A stretch of DNA of 64,000 bases from Candidatus Accumulibacter similis (GTDB lineage: Bacteria; Pseudomonadota; Gammaproteobacteria; Burkholderiales; Rhodocyclaceae). The position numbers and the translations under genes were made by a program. The DNA is taken from NCBI GenBank assembly GCA_013347225.1, contig CP054595.1, forward strand, positions 3,778,415-3,842,414, read 5' to 3'. Positions 7,140 through 15,484 of this stretch are shown piece after piece; positions within the stretch are counted from its first letter, which is position 1; every line of letters begins with the position of its first letter. Below the pieces are notes generated by a model. That model did not search any database. It was not told the DNA's origin and saw nothing but the letters and a program-made list of their open reading frames with translations.

Positions 7140-8210
7140 TCAGCCGACCAGCGCCACCGCCTTGACCTGAGCCCATACCTGCTGCCCCGGTGCGAGTTCG
7201 AGGCGCGAGGCCGAGTGCCGGGTCAGGCGTGCCAGCATCGGCGTCTCGCCGACGCGCAACTGCAGCAGCGCGACCGCTGGGTGGTCTTCAGCAACATGGC
7301 TGACCACCGTCGCCGGCAGCAGGTTCATGATGCTGGTGTCGTCGTGACGGCTGCGCGCGATGCTCACGTCGCGCGCCAGGATGCGCAGGCGCACGCGTCG
7401 CCCGACAGCGGCACCGCCGTCGCGCACCCAGACTTCGCCGCCAGCGAAGACAATCCGGGCGAGATGCCACTCGGCGTCCCGTTCGACCACCGTGCCGGAG
7501 AAGACGACACCGGCATCGTCGCCGAGGCGCAACGGTGGGTCGACGCGTGCCAGGACCTCGGCCACCGGGCCCTGCGTGACGGCGCGGCCGTCGTCGACGA
7601 CGACGATATGGTCGGCGAGTCGCGCCACCTCGTCGGGGGCGTGACTCACGTAGAGGACGGGAATCTCCATTTCGTCGCGCAATTGCTCGAGGTACGGCAG
7701 GATCTCCTGCTTGCGCGCATGGTCGAGCGCCGCCAGCGGCTCGTCCATCAGCAGCAGGCGTGGACTGGTGGCGAGCGCCCGTGCAATCGCCACGCGCTGG
7801 CGCTCGCCACCCGACAGGCGATCACACCGCCTTGCGAGCAGGTGGCCGATGCCGAGCAACTCGACGGCCCGTTCGAGCGACACGCGGCGCTGCTGCTCGG
7901 CGATCCGGCGGCGCCCGAAGTCGAGATTGGCGGCGACGTCGAGATGCGGGAACAATCGCGCCTCCTGGAAGACGTAGCCAAGCGGGCGGCGATGCACGGG
8001 CAGCCGGCGCGTGCCGTCCTGCCAGGTTTCGCCATTGACCGCCAAGAAGCCGGCGGCGGCCTTTTCGAGTCCAGCGATGCAGCGCAACAGCGTGGTCTTG
8101 CCCGATCCGGAACGTCCGAAGAAGGCGGTGATGCCCTGTCCCGGCAGGTCGAGATCGACGTCCAGGGTGAAAGCCGGGTAAGGCAGGTGGAAGCGCGCCC
8201 GGATGCTCAA
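7140..8210 (-). CDS. modC: Molybdate ABC transporter ATP-binding protein ModC
   Basis: A 356-residue ABC ATPase with Walker A GRSGSGKT at residues 32-39, signature LSGGERQRVAIARAL near 133 and Walker B LLLMDEP near 152. The C-terminal third carries the Mop/TOBE domain (ARDVSIARSRHDDTSIMNLLPATV), which marks it as ModC rather than a sulfate or nitrate ATPase. The start is a TTG whose bases overlap the modB stop (TTGA). It powers molybdate import through ModB. Located between nifV and nifQ, it supplies Mo for FeMo-co. Confidence 0.93.
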   Translation of the reverse strand: MSIRARFHLPYPAFTLDVDLDLPGQGITAFFGRSGSGKTTLLRCIAGLEKAAAGFLAVNGETWQDGTRRLPVHRRPLGYVFQEARLFPHLDVAANLDFGRRRIAEQQRRVSLERAVELLGIGHLLARRCDRLSGGERQRVAIARALATSPRLLLMDEPLAALDHARKQEILPYLEQLRDEMEIPVLYVSHAPDEVARLADHIVVVDDGRAVTQGPVAEVLARVDPPLRLGDDAGVVFSGTVVERDAEWHLARIVFAGGEVWVRDGGAAVGRRVRLRILARDVSIARSRHDDTSIMNLLPATVVSHVAEDHPAVALLQLRVGETPMLARLTRHSASRLELAPGQQVWAQVKAVALVG

Positions 8211-8878
8211 CGGATCCGCTCCGGTTTCAGCGCGTTGAGCAGCAGCAGGACGGTGAACGAGAAAGCCAGCATGCCGGCAGCCAGCCGATGCGCGGCCTCG
8301 TACTCAAGCGCCTCGACATGATTGTAGATGGCCATCGACAGCACCTGCGTCTTGCCCGGGATGTTGCCGCCGATCATCAGGACCACGCCGAACTCGCCCA
8401 CCGTGTGCGCGAAGCCGAGGATTGCCGCGGTCATGAAACCCGGCCGGGCGAGCGGCAACACCACCGCGAAGAAGCTATCCCAGGGATTGGCACGCAGCGT
8501 CGCCGCCGCCTCCAGCGGCTGCTCGCCGATGGCCTCGAAGGCCTGCAGCAGCGGCTGCACGACGAACGGCAGCGAGTAGATTACCGAGGCGACGACGAGG
8601 CCAGCGAAGGTGAAGGGCAGCGGTTGCAGCCCGCCCGCCGCCAGCAGGCGGCCGAGCATTCCATCCGGCCCCATCAGCACCAGCAGGTAGAAGCCGAGAA
8701 CCGTTGGCGGCAGCACCAGTGGCAGCGTGACCAGGGCACCGATCAGGCCTTTCGCCCAGTGCCGCGTGCGCGCCAGCCACCAGGCCAGCGGCGTGCCGAG
8801 CAGGAGCAGCACGGCGGTGGCCGTCCCGGCCAGCTTGAGCGTCAGCCAGACCGCAGCGAGTTCGGCGGGGTTCAGCAT
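8207..8878 (-). CDS. modB: Molybdate ABC transporter permease ModB
   Basis: A 223-residue inner-membrane permease with about five to six hydrophobic helices. The typical binding-protein-dependent transport loop appears near residues 120-160 (EAIGEQPLEAAATLRANPWDSFFAVVLPLARPGFMTAAILGF), and GEFGVVLMIGGNIPGKTQVLSMAIYNHVE is a ModB hallmark. Pairs with ModC and ModA. Starts at ATG 8876-8878, 91 bases after modA. Confidence 0.95.
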   Translation of the reverse strand: MLNPAELAAVWLTLKLAGTATAVLLLLGTPLAWWLARTRHWAKGLIGALVTLPLVLPPTVLGFYLLVLMGPDGMLGRLLAAGGLQPLPFTFAGLVVASVIYSLPFVVQPLLQAFEAIGEQPLEAAATLRANPWDSFFAVVLPLARPGFMTAAILGFAHTVGEFGVVLMIGGNIPGKTQVLSMAIYNHVEALEYEAAHRLAAGMLAFSFTVLLLLNALKPERIR

Positions 8879-8969
8879 GGTCCTCGAAGCGCCGCGGCGT
8901 CGCGCCGCGACAGGAACAGCGGCGCGGTGGTCACCACGAGACGGGCTGCGGCCGCGGCTCCGGTGATGC

Positions 8970-9713
8970 TCACAGTTCGTAACCGTGCGACCTGATGATC
9001 GACCGGGCCTTGTCGCTGCGCAGGTAGTTCAGTAGCTCTGCCGGACCCGGGCTGCCTTTCCCCCTGGTTAGCAATAGCGCATCCTGGCGGATCGGCTCAT
9101 GAAGCTTTGACGGTATGATCCAGCCCGACCCTGCAGCGATGCGGCCCTCCCGGTATACCTGCGAGAGGGCGACGAAACCGAGTTCGGCGTTGCCGGAGGC
9201 AACGAACTGGTAGGTTTGGGCAAGGTTCTCGGCCGTGACGAGTTTCGACTGCAGCCTGTCGAGCAGGCCGAGTGCCTGCAGCGCCTGGATGCCGGCGGCA
9301 CCGTAGGGCGCGAGCCTGGGATTGGGCAGGGCCAGGTGCTGGAAACCGTTCCTTCCCAGCACTGCACCCTGGTCGTCGACGAAGCCCTCCTTCCGGCTCC
9401 ACAGCACGAGTTTGCCGACGGCGTAGGTGAAGCGACTGCCGGCAACGCCGTCGCCTTCCTTCTCCAGACGCGCCGGGGTTTCGTCATCAGCCGCGAGCAG
9501 CACTTCGAAGGGTGCGCCGGCCTTGATCTGGGCGTAGAACTTGCCGGTGGAGCCGAACGACGCAACGATGGCGTGACCGCTGTCCTTTTCGAATTCGGCC
9601 GCGATCTTCCGCATCGGCGCGGCGAAGTTTGCCGCGACGGCGACGCTGACCTCGTCCGAACGGACCGATGCCGCGGTCAATAGGACGACGGCGAGAGAAA
9701 GCTGACGGAGCAT
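8970..9713 (-). CDS. modA: Molybdate-binding periplasmic protein ModA
   Basis: A 247-residue substrate-binding protein. The ATG at 9711-9713 is followed by a signal peptide (RQLSLAVVLLTAASVRSD, predicted cleavage near residue 20). The mature part shows VAVAANFAAPMRKIAAEFEKDSGH, FGSTGKFYAQIKAGAPFEVLLAADDETP and GVAGSRFTYAVGKLVLWS, typical of ModA; GSTG and the Ser/Tyr residues bind the oxyanion. The open frame runs upstream into nifQ in another reading, which is spurious. It is 77 bases downstream of nifQ. Confidence 0.94.
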   Translation of the reverse strand: MLRQLSLAVVLLTAASVRSDEVSVAVAANFAAPMRKIAAEFEKDSGHAIVASFGSTGKFYAQIKAGAPFEVLLAADDETPARLEKEGDGVAGSRFTYAVGKLVLWSRKEGFVDDQGAVLGRNGFQHLALPNPRLAPYGAAGIQALQALGLLDRLQSKLVTAENLAQTYQFVASGNAELGFVALSQVYREGRIAAGSGWIIPSKLHEPIRQDALLLTRGKGSPGPAELLNYLRSDKARSIIRSHGYEL

Positions 9714-9790
9714 GCGAAGTCCTCGTGCCAAGACCGAAGCGGGCAGGATGCCGTGCTCGGTACCGAATGCAAGCAAGAAGGAAGCCAGCA

Positions 9791-10339
9791 TCACCCTGAG
9801 CCTTCCTCGGGCCCGAAGCAGAGCACGCGGTCGCAGCACTCGGCACAATGCGGCGCCTTGCAGATCGGCACGCCAGCTCGCTCGCAGAGCTGCCGGTAGA
9901 AGAACTTCTTCCACTTCATGTCGCCAATGTTCTTCGCCGCCAGGACGGGGAAGTTGTCGCGCAGCAGTTGCGAAAGCGCCCGGCGGTCGGGCAGGCCCAT
10001 GTCCTGCCAGAGATGGTTCTCGCCCATTGCCGCCATCGCGACGGCATGACACAGGCAGATGCCCGACTCGTCGGGCAGCGCCAGGTGTTCGAGCAACAGG
10101 TCGAGGAGATCGGCAAACTCGTCGCCGCCAGCGTCGGGAGCACTCACCCCGGGTGCCGCCGCGAACCGCTTGCCGGGGAAAAGGTCCGCCAGGACCGCTT
10201 GCAGACGATCGTCCGGGAAGCCGCGGATCAACGGCTGGCGGTCCGCCTTCAGCGATTGACCGACGACGCCACGCAAGGCGAGTGCGCGCAGTTCCTCGCC
10301 GCGACACAGGCATGGCAGCTTGTCGGTCGGGTTGAGCAT
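9791..10339 (-). CDS. nifQ: Nitrogenase molybdenum donor NifQ
   Basis: A 182-residue protein starting at ATG 10337-10339 with GGGAG nine bases upstream. The C-terminus holds ICKAPHCAECCDRVLCFGPE, i.e. Cys-x4-Cys-x2-Cys-x5-Cys, the NifQ signature that binds a Mo-Fe-S cluster. The middle part has helices including CLCHAVAMAAMGENHLWQDMGL and a KNIGDMKWKKFFYRQLCERAG block just before the cysteines. NifQ delivers Mo to NifEN/NifH for FeMo-co assembly. Here it is the first gene of a nifQ-modABC unit, coupling Mo uptake with Mo insertion. Confidence 0.9.
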   Translation of the reverse strand: MLNPTDKLPCLCRGEELRALALRGVVGQSLKADRQPLIRGFPDDRLQAVLADLFPGKRFAAAPGVSAPDAGGDEFADLLDLLLEHLALPDESGICLCHAVAMAAMGENHLWQDMGLPDRRALSQLLRDNFPVLAAKNIGDMKWKKFFYRQLCERAGVPICKAPHCAECCDRVLCFGPEEGSG

Positions 10340-10372
10340 GCAGGGCTCCCAGGTGGCGGACCAGCGAGTTGA

Positions 10373-10388
10373 AGCAGGATTCACGCCA
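10373..10388 (-). promoter_or_regulatory. Probable sigma-54 promoter of nifQ-modABC
   Basis: Minus strand TGGCGT, five bases, CTGCT. The invariant GG and GC are ten bases apart as required, but two of the outer bases differ from consensus. It would start transcription near 10362, 23 bases before the nifQ ATG. It shares the divergent NifA site at 10495. Confidence 0.55.
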
Positions 10389-10494
10389 AGCTGCGGGACA
10401 GTCGCAGCGGATCCCGGGCACTCACGGGCGCTGGCCTGCCGCGCTCGTTCCTTGACCGGCCGCAGGGGCTCAGCCGCGTCGATCGACGCGACAA

Positions 10495-10510
10495 TGTCGC
10501 GAACCCGACA
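10495..10510. promoter_or_regulatory. NifA upstream activator site between nifQ and nifE
   Basis: TGT-CGCGAACCCG-ACA, a perfect NifA consensus and symmetrical, so it can serve both directions. It is centred about 78 bases upstream of the predicted nifE start of transcription and about 140 bases upstream of that of nifQ. Confidence 0.85.
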
Positions 10511-10554
10511 ATACCCGGCCAAGGGACAAGGATGCGGAATCAGGCGTTTAGCGG

Positions 10555-10570
10555 TGGCACGGCACTTGCG
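10555..10570 (+). promoter_or_regulatory. Sigma-54 (-24/-12) promoter of nifE operon
   Basis: TGGCAC, five bases, TTGCG. GG and GC are ten bases apart. Predicted transcription start near 10581, 18 bases upstream of the nifE ATG and just before the AGAGGA ribosome-binding site. Confidence 0.88.
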
Positions 10571-10598
10571 TCATGAGCGGGGACAGAGGAATGACGCC

Positions 10599-12023
10599 AT
10601 GAAGACAGCCGAAATTGCCCAACTGCTGAGCGAGCCGGCCTGTGCGCACAACAGGAACCAAAAATCGGGCTGCGCGCGCACCAAGCCGGGCGCGACCGCA
10701 GGCGGCTGCTCGTTCGACGGCGCGCAGATCGCGCTGCTGCCGATTGCCGACGTCGCCCACATCGTGCACGGGCCGATCGGCTGCTCTGGCGCCTCCTGGG
10801 ACAACCGCGGCGCGCGCTCGTCCGGCCCGACGCTCTACCGTATCGGCATGACCACCGACCTCACCGAACAGGACGTCATCATGGGCCGTGGCGAGAAGCG
10901 CCTGTTCCTGGCCATCAAGCAGGCGATCGACGACTACGCGCCACAGGCCGTCTTCGTCTACTCCACCTGCGTTCCGGCGCTGATCGGTGACGATCTCGAG
11001 GCAGTCGCCAGGGCGGCCAGCGCGCGCTGGGGTGTGCCGGTGGTACCGGTCGACTGCGCCGGCTTCTACGGCACCAAGAATCTCGGCAATCGCATTGCCG
11101 GCGAAGCCATGTTCAAGTACGTGATCGGCACTCGCGAGCCGGCACCGGTCGCGGCGTCGGCGCAGCGGCCCGGCATTCGGGTGCACGATGTGAACCTCAT
11201 CGGCGAATACAACATCGCCGGCGAGTTCTGGCACGTCGCGCCGCTGTTCGACGAACTGGGCCTGCGCATTCTGTGCACGCTCTCGGGCGACGCACGCTTC
11301 TATGAGGTGCAGACCATGCATCGTGCAGAGGCGTCGATGGTGGTCTGCGCCAAGGCGCTGCTCAATGTCGCGCGCAAACTCGAAAGCGACTTCGGCGTGC
11401 CCTTCTTCGAGGGCAGCTTCTACGGCATCAGCGATACCTCGCAGGCCTTCCGCGACTTCGCCCGCGTGCTCGGCGACGGCGATCTGACGGCGCGCACCGA
11501 GGCGATGATCGCCCGCGAGGAGCGCTCCGCTCGCGCCGCCCTCGAACCCTGGCAAGCGCGGCTCGCCGGCAAGCGAGTACTGCTCTACACCGGCGGCGTC
11601 AAGAGCTGGTCGGTGGTGTCGGCGTTGCAGGACCTCGGCATGACCGTGGTTGCCACCGGCACCAACAAATCGACCGAGGAGGACAAGGCGCGCATCCGCG
11701 AGATCATGGGCGAGGCGACGCAGATGATCACCGACGGCAGCCCGAAGGCACTGCTGCAGGCCTACAAGGACCATCAGGCGGACATCCTGATCGCCGGCGG
11801 GCGCAACCTGTACACCGCCCTGAAGGCCCGCATCCCCTTCCTCGACATCAATCAGGAAAGGGAATTCGGCTACGCTGGCTATGGCGGAATGCTGGAACTG
11901 GTGCGCCAGCTCGCGCTGACGCTGGAGTCGCCGGTGTGGCGAAAGGTACGGGCGCCGGCGCCGTGGCACGCCACGGCGGCCGCGAGCGACGCGCTGGCGG
12001 ATGCCGGAGCGCCCGATGCCTGA
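10599..12023 (+). CDS. nifE: Nitrogenase FeMo-cofactor scaffold NifE
   Basis: A 474-residue homologue of NifD. The start ATG at 10599 follows AGAGGA at a suitable distance and the sigma-54 promoter; longer open frame upstream crosses the promoter and is rejected. Cluster-ligand cysteines are visible in GGCSFDGAQ, GPIGCSGASW and YSTCVPALIGDD. NifVLY-type blocks such as GKRVLLYTGGVKSWSVV and PFLDINQEREFGYAGYGGMLELVRQL are typical. NifE pairs with NifN in a heterotetramer that carries the FeMo-co precursor. It overlaps nifN by 8 bases. Confidence 0.96.
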   Translation: MKTAEIAQLLSEPACAHNRNQKSGCARTKPGATAGGCSFDGAQIALLPIADVAHIVHGPIGCSGASWDNRGARSSGPTLYRIGMTTDLTEQDVIMGRGEKRLFLAIKQAIDDYAPQAVFVYSTCVPALIGDDLEAVARAASARWGVPVVPVDCAGFYGTKNLGNRIAGEAMFKYVIGTREPAPVAASAQRPGIRVHDVNLIGEYNIAGEFWHVAPLFDELGLRILCTLSGDARFYEVQTMHRAEASMVVCAKALLNVARKLESDFGVPFFEGSFYGISDTSQAFRDFARVLGDGDLTARTEAMIAREERSARAALEPWQARLAGKRVLLYTGGVKSWSVVSALQDLGMTVVATGTNKSTEEDKARIREIMGEATQMITDGSPKALLQAYKDHQADILIAGGRNLYTALKARIPFLDINQEREFGYAGYGGMLELVRQLALTLESPVWRKVRAPAPWHATAAASDALADAGAPDA

Positions 12024-13419
12024 AATCCTCAAGCGCGCCAAGCCACTGGCGGTGAATCCGCTCAAGGCCGGGCAGCCGATCGGCGCCGCCCTGGCCTTCC
12101 TCGGGCTGCGGCGGGCGATTCCGATGCTGCACGGCTCGCAGGGCTGTACGGCTTTCGGCAAGGTGTTCCTGGTACGCCATTTCCGCGAACCGATCCCGTT
12201 GCAGACGACGGCGATGGATCAGGTGTCGACCATCATGAGCGCCGACGAGAACGTCATCGAGGGCCTGCGCGTGCTCTGCGAGAAGAGTCGGCCGGAGATC
12301 ATCGGCCTGCCGACGACCGGTCTCTCGGAGACGCAGGGCTGCGACGTGGCACGCCTGGTGCGCGAGTTCCGCCGCCGGCATCCGGAGTTTGCGAGCACCG
12401 CCGTGGTACCGGTGAACACGCCGGACTACCGTGGCTGCCTCGAGTCCGGCTTTGCCCTCGCCGTCGAGGCGATCATCGACACGCTGCTTCCCGCCGGCCC
12501 CGGGCCAGCACTGGCTGCGGGCGACAGCAGGCAGGTCAACGTCCTCGCGTCGTCGATGCTGACGCCGGGCGACGTCGAAGCGATCAAGGAATGGATCGAG
12601 GCCTTCGGTCTGCAGCCGGTGTTCCTGCCCGACCTCGGCGATTCACTCGACGGTCATCTGATCGATCAGGACAGTACGCCGCTGACGCTGGGCGGGACGC
12701 CGAAAGCCGCCATCGCGACGCTCGGTGGAGCTGCCGCCACCGTCGTCATTGGTCGTTCGCTGCACAAGGCGGCCGACCTGCTGCGCGCCCGCAGTGGCGT
12801 ACCGGATTGCCGTTTCGATCATCTGCTCGGGCTCGACGCCTGCGATGCCTTCACCCTGGCACTTTCTGAAATCTCGGGCCAGCCGGTCCCTCCGGTGATC
12901 GAGCGCCAACGCGCGCAACTGCAGGACGCGATGGTCGACACCCATTTCATGACCGGCTTCCTGCGCATCGGCATCGCCGCTGACCCCGATCTGCTGCTGG
13001 CGCTGGCGCAGTTTCTCGCTGGCGTCGGCGGTGAGATCGTCGCCGCTGTCGCGTCCACGCATGCCGACGTACTCGCCGATCTGCCGGCAGCCTGCGTGCG
13101 CATCGGCGATCTCGAGGACCTGGAACATGCCGCACGGGCGCAGCGCGCCCAGCTCGTCGTCGCCAACTCGCACGCCGCGCCCGGCGCGCAACGCCTGCAG
13201 GTACCTCTGTTGCGCGCCGGCTTCCCCCAGTATGACTGGGTCGGTGGCCATGCACGGGCGTGGGTCGGCTATCGCGGCGCCCGGCAGGCCCTGTTCGATA
13301 TCGCCAACCTCGTCCGCGAGAACCACCATGAGCTTCCGGTCCACCGATCGATCTACCGTGTCGGCGACGTCGACGCGCTGGCGCGGGCGCCGTCTGGCGC
13401 TGGCCTCGTCCACCACTAG
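12016..13419 (+). CDS. nifN: Nitrogenase FeMo-cofactor scaffold NifN
   Basis: A 467-residue homologue of NifK, partner of NifE. The N-terminus MPEILKRAKPLAVNPLKAGQPIGAALAFLGL and MLHGSQGCTAFGKVFLVRHFREPIPLQTTAM, with the cysteine that provides the fourth ligand of the [4Fe-4S] cluster, are characteristic. STIMSADENVIEGL and TTGLSETQGCDV follow. The ATG at 12016 is chosen over the in-frame ATG at 12001 because it lies nearer the family start; either overlaps nifE. nifX follows after 13 bases. Confidence 0.95.
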   Translation: MPEILKRAKPLAVNPLKAGQPIGAALAFLGLRRAIPMLHGSQGCTAFGKVFLVRHFREPIPLQTTAMDQVSTIMSADENVIEGLRVLCEKSRPEIIGLPTTGLSETQGCDVARLVREFRRRHPEFASTAVVPVNTPDYRGCLESGFALAVEAIIDTLLPAGPGPALAAGDSRQVNVLASSMLTPGDVEAIKEWIEAFGLQPVFLPDLGDSLDGHLIDQDSTPLTLGGTPKAAIATLGGAAATVVIGRSLHKAADLLRARSGVPDCRFDHLLGLDACDAFTLALSEISGQPVPPVIERQRAQLQDAMVDTHFMTGFLRIGIAADPDLLLALAQFLAGVGGEIVAAVASTHADVLADLPAACVRIGDLEDLEHAARAQRAQLVVANSHAAPGAQRLQVPLLRAGFPQYDWVGGHARAWVGYRGARQALFDIANLVRENHHELPVHRSIYRVGDVDALARAPSGAGLVHH

Positions 13420-13432
13420 CGAGACGCCGGAC

Positions 13433-13852
13433 ATGCTCAGGGTAGCCTTCGCCAGCAGCGATCGCAGCACGGTGAACCAGCACTTCGGCGCCGCCGAGGG
13501 CTTTGCCGTCTATGCGGTGGACGGTGAGCGGGCGCGACTGGTCGAGATTGTCGAGTTTCCGCCGGCTGCCCTGGATGCCAACGAAGCCAGACTGCCGGCA
13601 CGGGTTGCTGCCCTGGCAGGTTGCGGCGCCGTCTACTGCCTGGCCGCCGGCGCTTCGGCGGTGAAGCAGCTGCTCGCCGCTGGCGTGCAACCAGTACGGC
13701 TCGACGACGAGACGGGAATCGACCTCCTCTTGCGGCAACTCAGCCGGGCGATCCGCGCCGGCGGCATCGACTGGGTCGACAGGGCGAGGCGCCGCCGCGA
13801 CGGCGACGACACCCGCTTCGATCGCATGCTCGACGAAGGCTGGGAGGAATGA
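13433..13852 (+). CDS. nifX: Nitrogen fixation protein NifX
   Basis: A 139-residue protein of the NifX/NafY/VnfX superfamily. MLRVAFASSDRSTVNQHFGAAEGFAVYAV at the N-terminus (His in NQHFG may bind cofactor) and GCGAVYCLAAGASAVKQLLAAGVQPVRL in the middle are typical. NifX holds NifB-co and VK-cluster in transit to NifEN. The stop overlaps the next start (ATGATG). Confidence 0.93.
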   Translation: MLRVAFASSDRSTVNQHFGAAEGFAVYAVDGERARLVEIVEFPPAALDANEARLPARVAALAGCGAVYCLAAGASAVKQLLAAGVQPVRLDDETGIDLLLRQLSRAIRAGGIDWVDRARRRRDGDDTRFDRMLDEGWEE

Positions 13853-14286
13853 TGGCGGACCTTCTGGAAGCCCGCGGCCGGCTGGTCGCGCTGCACGGCG
13901 ACTCAGCCGACGTACGCATGGCCGTTGCTTCGAGCTGTCAGGGCTGCCGGGCACGCCCCGTCTGCGCTGACGGTGGCGGGCGAATCATCCGCATCGTCGC
14001 ACCGCCGAACGCCTCGGTCGGCGACCCGGTGCTCCTCGAACTGGATCAAGCGAATTTCGCGCTCGGGGTGGCGATCGGCTATCTCCTCCCGGCCCTGCTG
14101 CTGCTGCTCGGCGCAGCCGTGTCGTCCTTCGCCGGCGACGCCGCCGCCGCGCTCGGTGCCGCCATCGGCCTGGTCACCGGCCTGTTGCTGGTCCGACTGC
14201 TGCACCGCCGGCTGCTTGCCGATCGCCTGCAGCCAACCGCTTCCGTCACCTGTCCAAGCCAGCCTTTTCCCGGAGAATGCCCATGA
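13849..14286 (+). CDS. RseC/SoxR-reducing-system-like membrane protein
   Basis: A 145-residue protein beginning MMADLLEARGRLVALHGDSADVRMAVASSCQGCRARPVCADG. The Cys-x2-Cys-x5-Cys stretch followed by two hydrophobic helices (about residues 65-85 and 90-115, LGVAIGYLLPALLLLLGAAV and ALGAAIGLVTGLLLVRLL) matches the RseC family. RseC-like proteins work with Rnf-type electron transport complexes. Inside a nif operon, between nifX and the nifX-associated gene, it may tie to Rnf-driven electron supply for nitrogenase; that is inference. Ends overlap its neighbours by 4 bases each (ATGA type). Confidence 0.8.
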   Translation: MMADLLEARGRLVALHGDSADVRMAVASSCQGCRARPVCADGGGRIIRIVAPPNASVGDPVLLELDQANFALGVAIGYLLPALLLLLGAAVSSFAGDAAAALGAAIGLVTGLLLVRLLHRRLLADRLQPTASVTCPSQPFPGECP

Positions 14287-14768
14287 GCACCGGTGTTGCC
14301 CTCGTATCCGGCATCGAGCCCGCTGATTCGCCAATCTATGCCACCGAATTCATCCGGGAAATGCTGCGCCAGACCCGGGCGCTCGACAGCTATGGCCGGT
14401 GGGACGGCAAGCCGGCGTCGTCGATCCTCGCCGGCTACGTCGTGAGCAAGGCGCAGAAACGCGCGCTGCCGACCGTCGGCGACCCCGACGAGCCGACGCT
14501 GGCCCGCGTCAGGGCCTTCCACAACGCGCTCGCCGTGTTGATCGAAAAGGAATGTGGACAGATGGCGGTGCCATTCCTGCAGGTCACCCATGAAGGCTTC
14601 GGACGCGCGCTGATCACGGTCGGCAAGCTGGTGGCCGTGGATCGGACGCTGCGCGACGTGCATCGCTTCGGCTTCGAGTCGCTGCGGCAAATGAAGAGTG
14701 AGGCCGACAAGCATGTCGCCGCGGCGCTCGGCGTCATTGGCCGATTCCCCGAAGTGGCCGGTCTGTGA
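14283..14768 (+). CDS. NifX-associated nitrogen fixation protein (DUF269)
   Basis: A 161-residue protein with SPIYATEFIREMLRQTRALDSYGRWDGK, DPDEPTLARVRAFHNALAVLIEKECGQM and a C-terminal FGFESLRQMKSEADKHV. These are hallmarks of the DUF269/NifX-associated family, always found downstream of nifX. The ATG at 14283 has GGAG seven bases upstream; an ATG at 14277 is too close to that site. Biochemical role unknown. Confidence 0.9.
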   Translation: MSTGVALVSGIEPADSPIYATEFIREMLRQTRALDSYGRWDGKPASSILAGYVVSKAQKRALPTVGDPDEPTLARVRAFHNALAVLIEKECGQMAVPFLQVTHEGFGRALITVGKLVAVDRTLRDVHRFGFESLRQMKSEADKHVAAALGVIGRFPEVAGL

Positions 14769-14778
14769 GGGTGGGAAG

Positions 14779-14988
14779 ATGAGCGAAGACGAAATCAGGG
14801 AACTCGATCGGCAGGTGAAGAAGCTCAAGCGCCTCGCCGCAGAGCAGGCGGCGAGGCTTCACGATCTGGTCGAGGACGGTTTGCCTGCGGCCTGGCAGGA
14901 GCTCCCGGAAACCTCACAGGCAACGATCCTCGCGTGCCAGGCTTGGGCGGAAGCCAATGCCCGGCTGCAGGCGGCCCTGAAAGGATAG
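14779..14988 (+). CDS. Small nif-associated helical protein (CCE_0567/DUF683-like)
   Basis: A 69-residue, two-helix protein: EIRELDRQVKKLKRLAAEQAARLHDLVEDGLP, then LPETSQATILACQAWAEANARLQAAL. The pattern 'E..EL...VKKLK..A...A..LHDL.E.LP....EL...A..T' is typical of the DUF683 family next to nifX-associated genes. One similar cyanobacterial protein is known to fold as a four-helix bundle. GGGAAG lies just upstream of the ATG. Confidence 0.85.
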   Translation: MSEDEIRELDRQVKKLKRLAAEQAARLHDLVEDGLPAAWQELPETSQATILACQAWAEANARLQAALKG

Positions 14989-14992
14989 GCAC

Positions 14993-15289
14993 ATGGGCAT
15001 CATCACCGGACGCACCCGCGGCGGGGACGAGTGGATCCCGCAATTCGTGAGTTTTCTCGATCCGAAAAAGTGCATCGGCTGCGGCCGCTGCTACAAGGTC
15101 TGTCCACGCAATGTTCTCGATCTGGTCGAGCGCAGCGAGCAACTGCTGGCCGAGGCGGACGATGACGCCGATGACGACGACGAAATGATGGTGATGACCA
15201 TCGTCAACGGCGGCGACTGCATCGGCTGCGGTGCCTGCGGCCGCGTCTGCCCGAAGGACTGCTACACCTACGAGGCTGCCAGTGGATGA
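14993..15289 (+). CDS. fdxB: Nif-specific ferredoxin III (FdxB-type)
   Basis: A 98-residue 2[4Fe-4S] ferredoxin with two motifs, CIGCGRCYKVCPRN near residue 28 and CIGCGACGRVCPKDC near 77. Between them is a long acidic loop (DDDADDDDEMM), typical of nif ferredoxin III. It starts 4 bases after the preceding gene and closes the nifE operon. Confidence 0.92.
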   Translation: MGIITGRTRGGDEWIPQFVSFLDPKKCIGCGRCYKVCPRNVLDLVERSEQLLAEADDDADDDDEMMVMTIVNGGDCIGCGACGRVCPKDCYTYEAASG

Positions 15290-15340
15290 GCTCGACGCGC
15301 CGGTCGGCGTGGCCGCCGGCAATCGCGTCGCAGTCCGGCG

Positions 15341-15356
15341 TGTCGGGTTTGCGACA
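15341..15356. promoter_or_regulatory. NifA upstream activator site for iscA-nifUS
   Basis: TGT-CGGGTTTGCG-ACA, a perfect NifA site. Centred about 103 bases upstream of the predicted transcription start of the iscA-nifU-nifS unit. Confidence 0.85.
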
Positions 15357-15424
15357 TCCGCCAGACCGCGAAGGGAAGCCAATGAGTCGTTCAATTTCAT
15401 GGTGTTGCGCGTTCTCGACCAAGC

Positions 15425-15440
15425 TGGTACGAAGCTTGCC
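15425..15440 (+). promoter_or_regulatory. Sigma-54 promoter of iscA-nifU-nifS
   Basis: TGGTAC, five bases, TTGCC, with GG and GC ten bases apart. One mismatch in the -24 part. Predicted start near 15451, with the iscA ATG at 15485. Confidence 0.78.
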
Positions 15441-15484
15441 TTGATCACTCCAGGGAACCCGCCCCGTCTCAAGGAGAGCACCTC

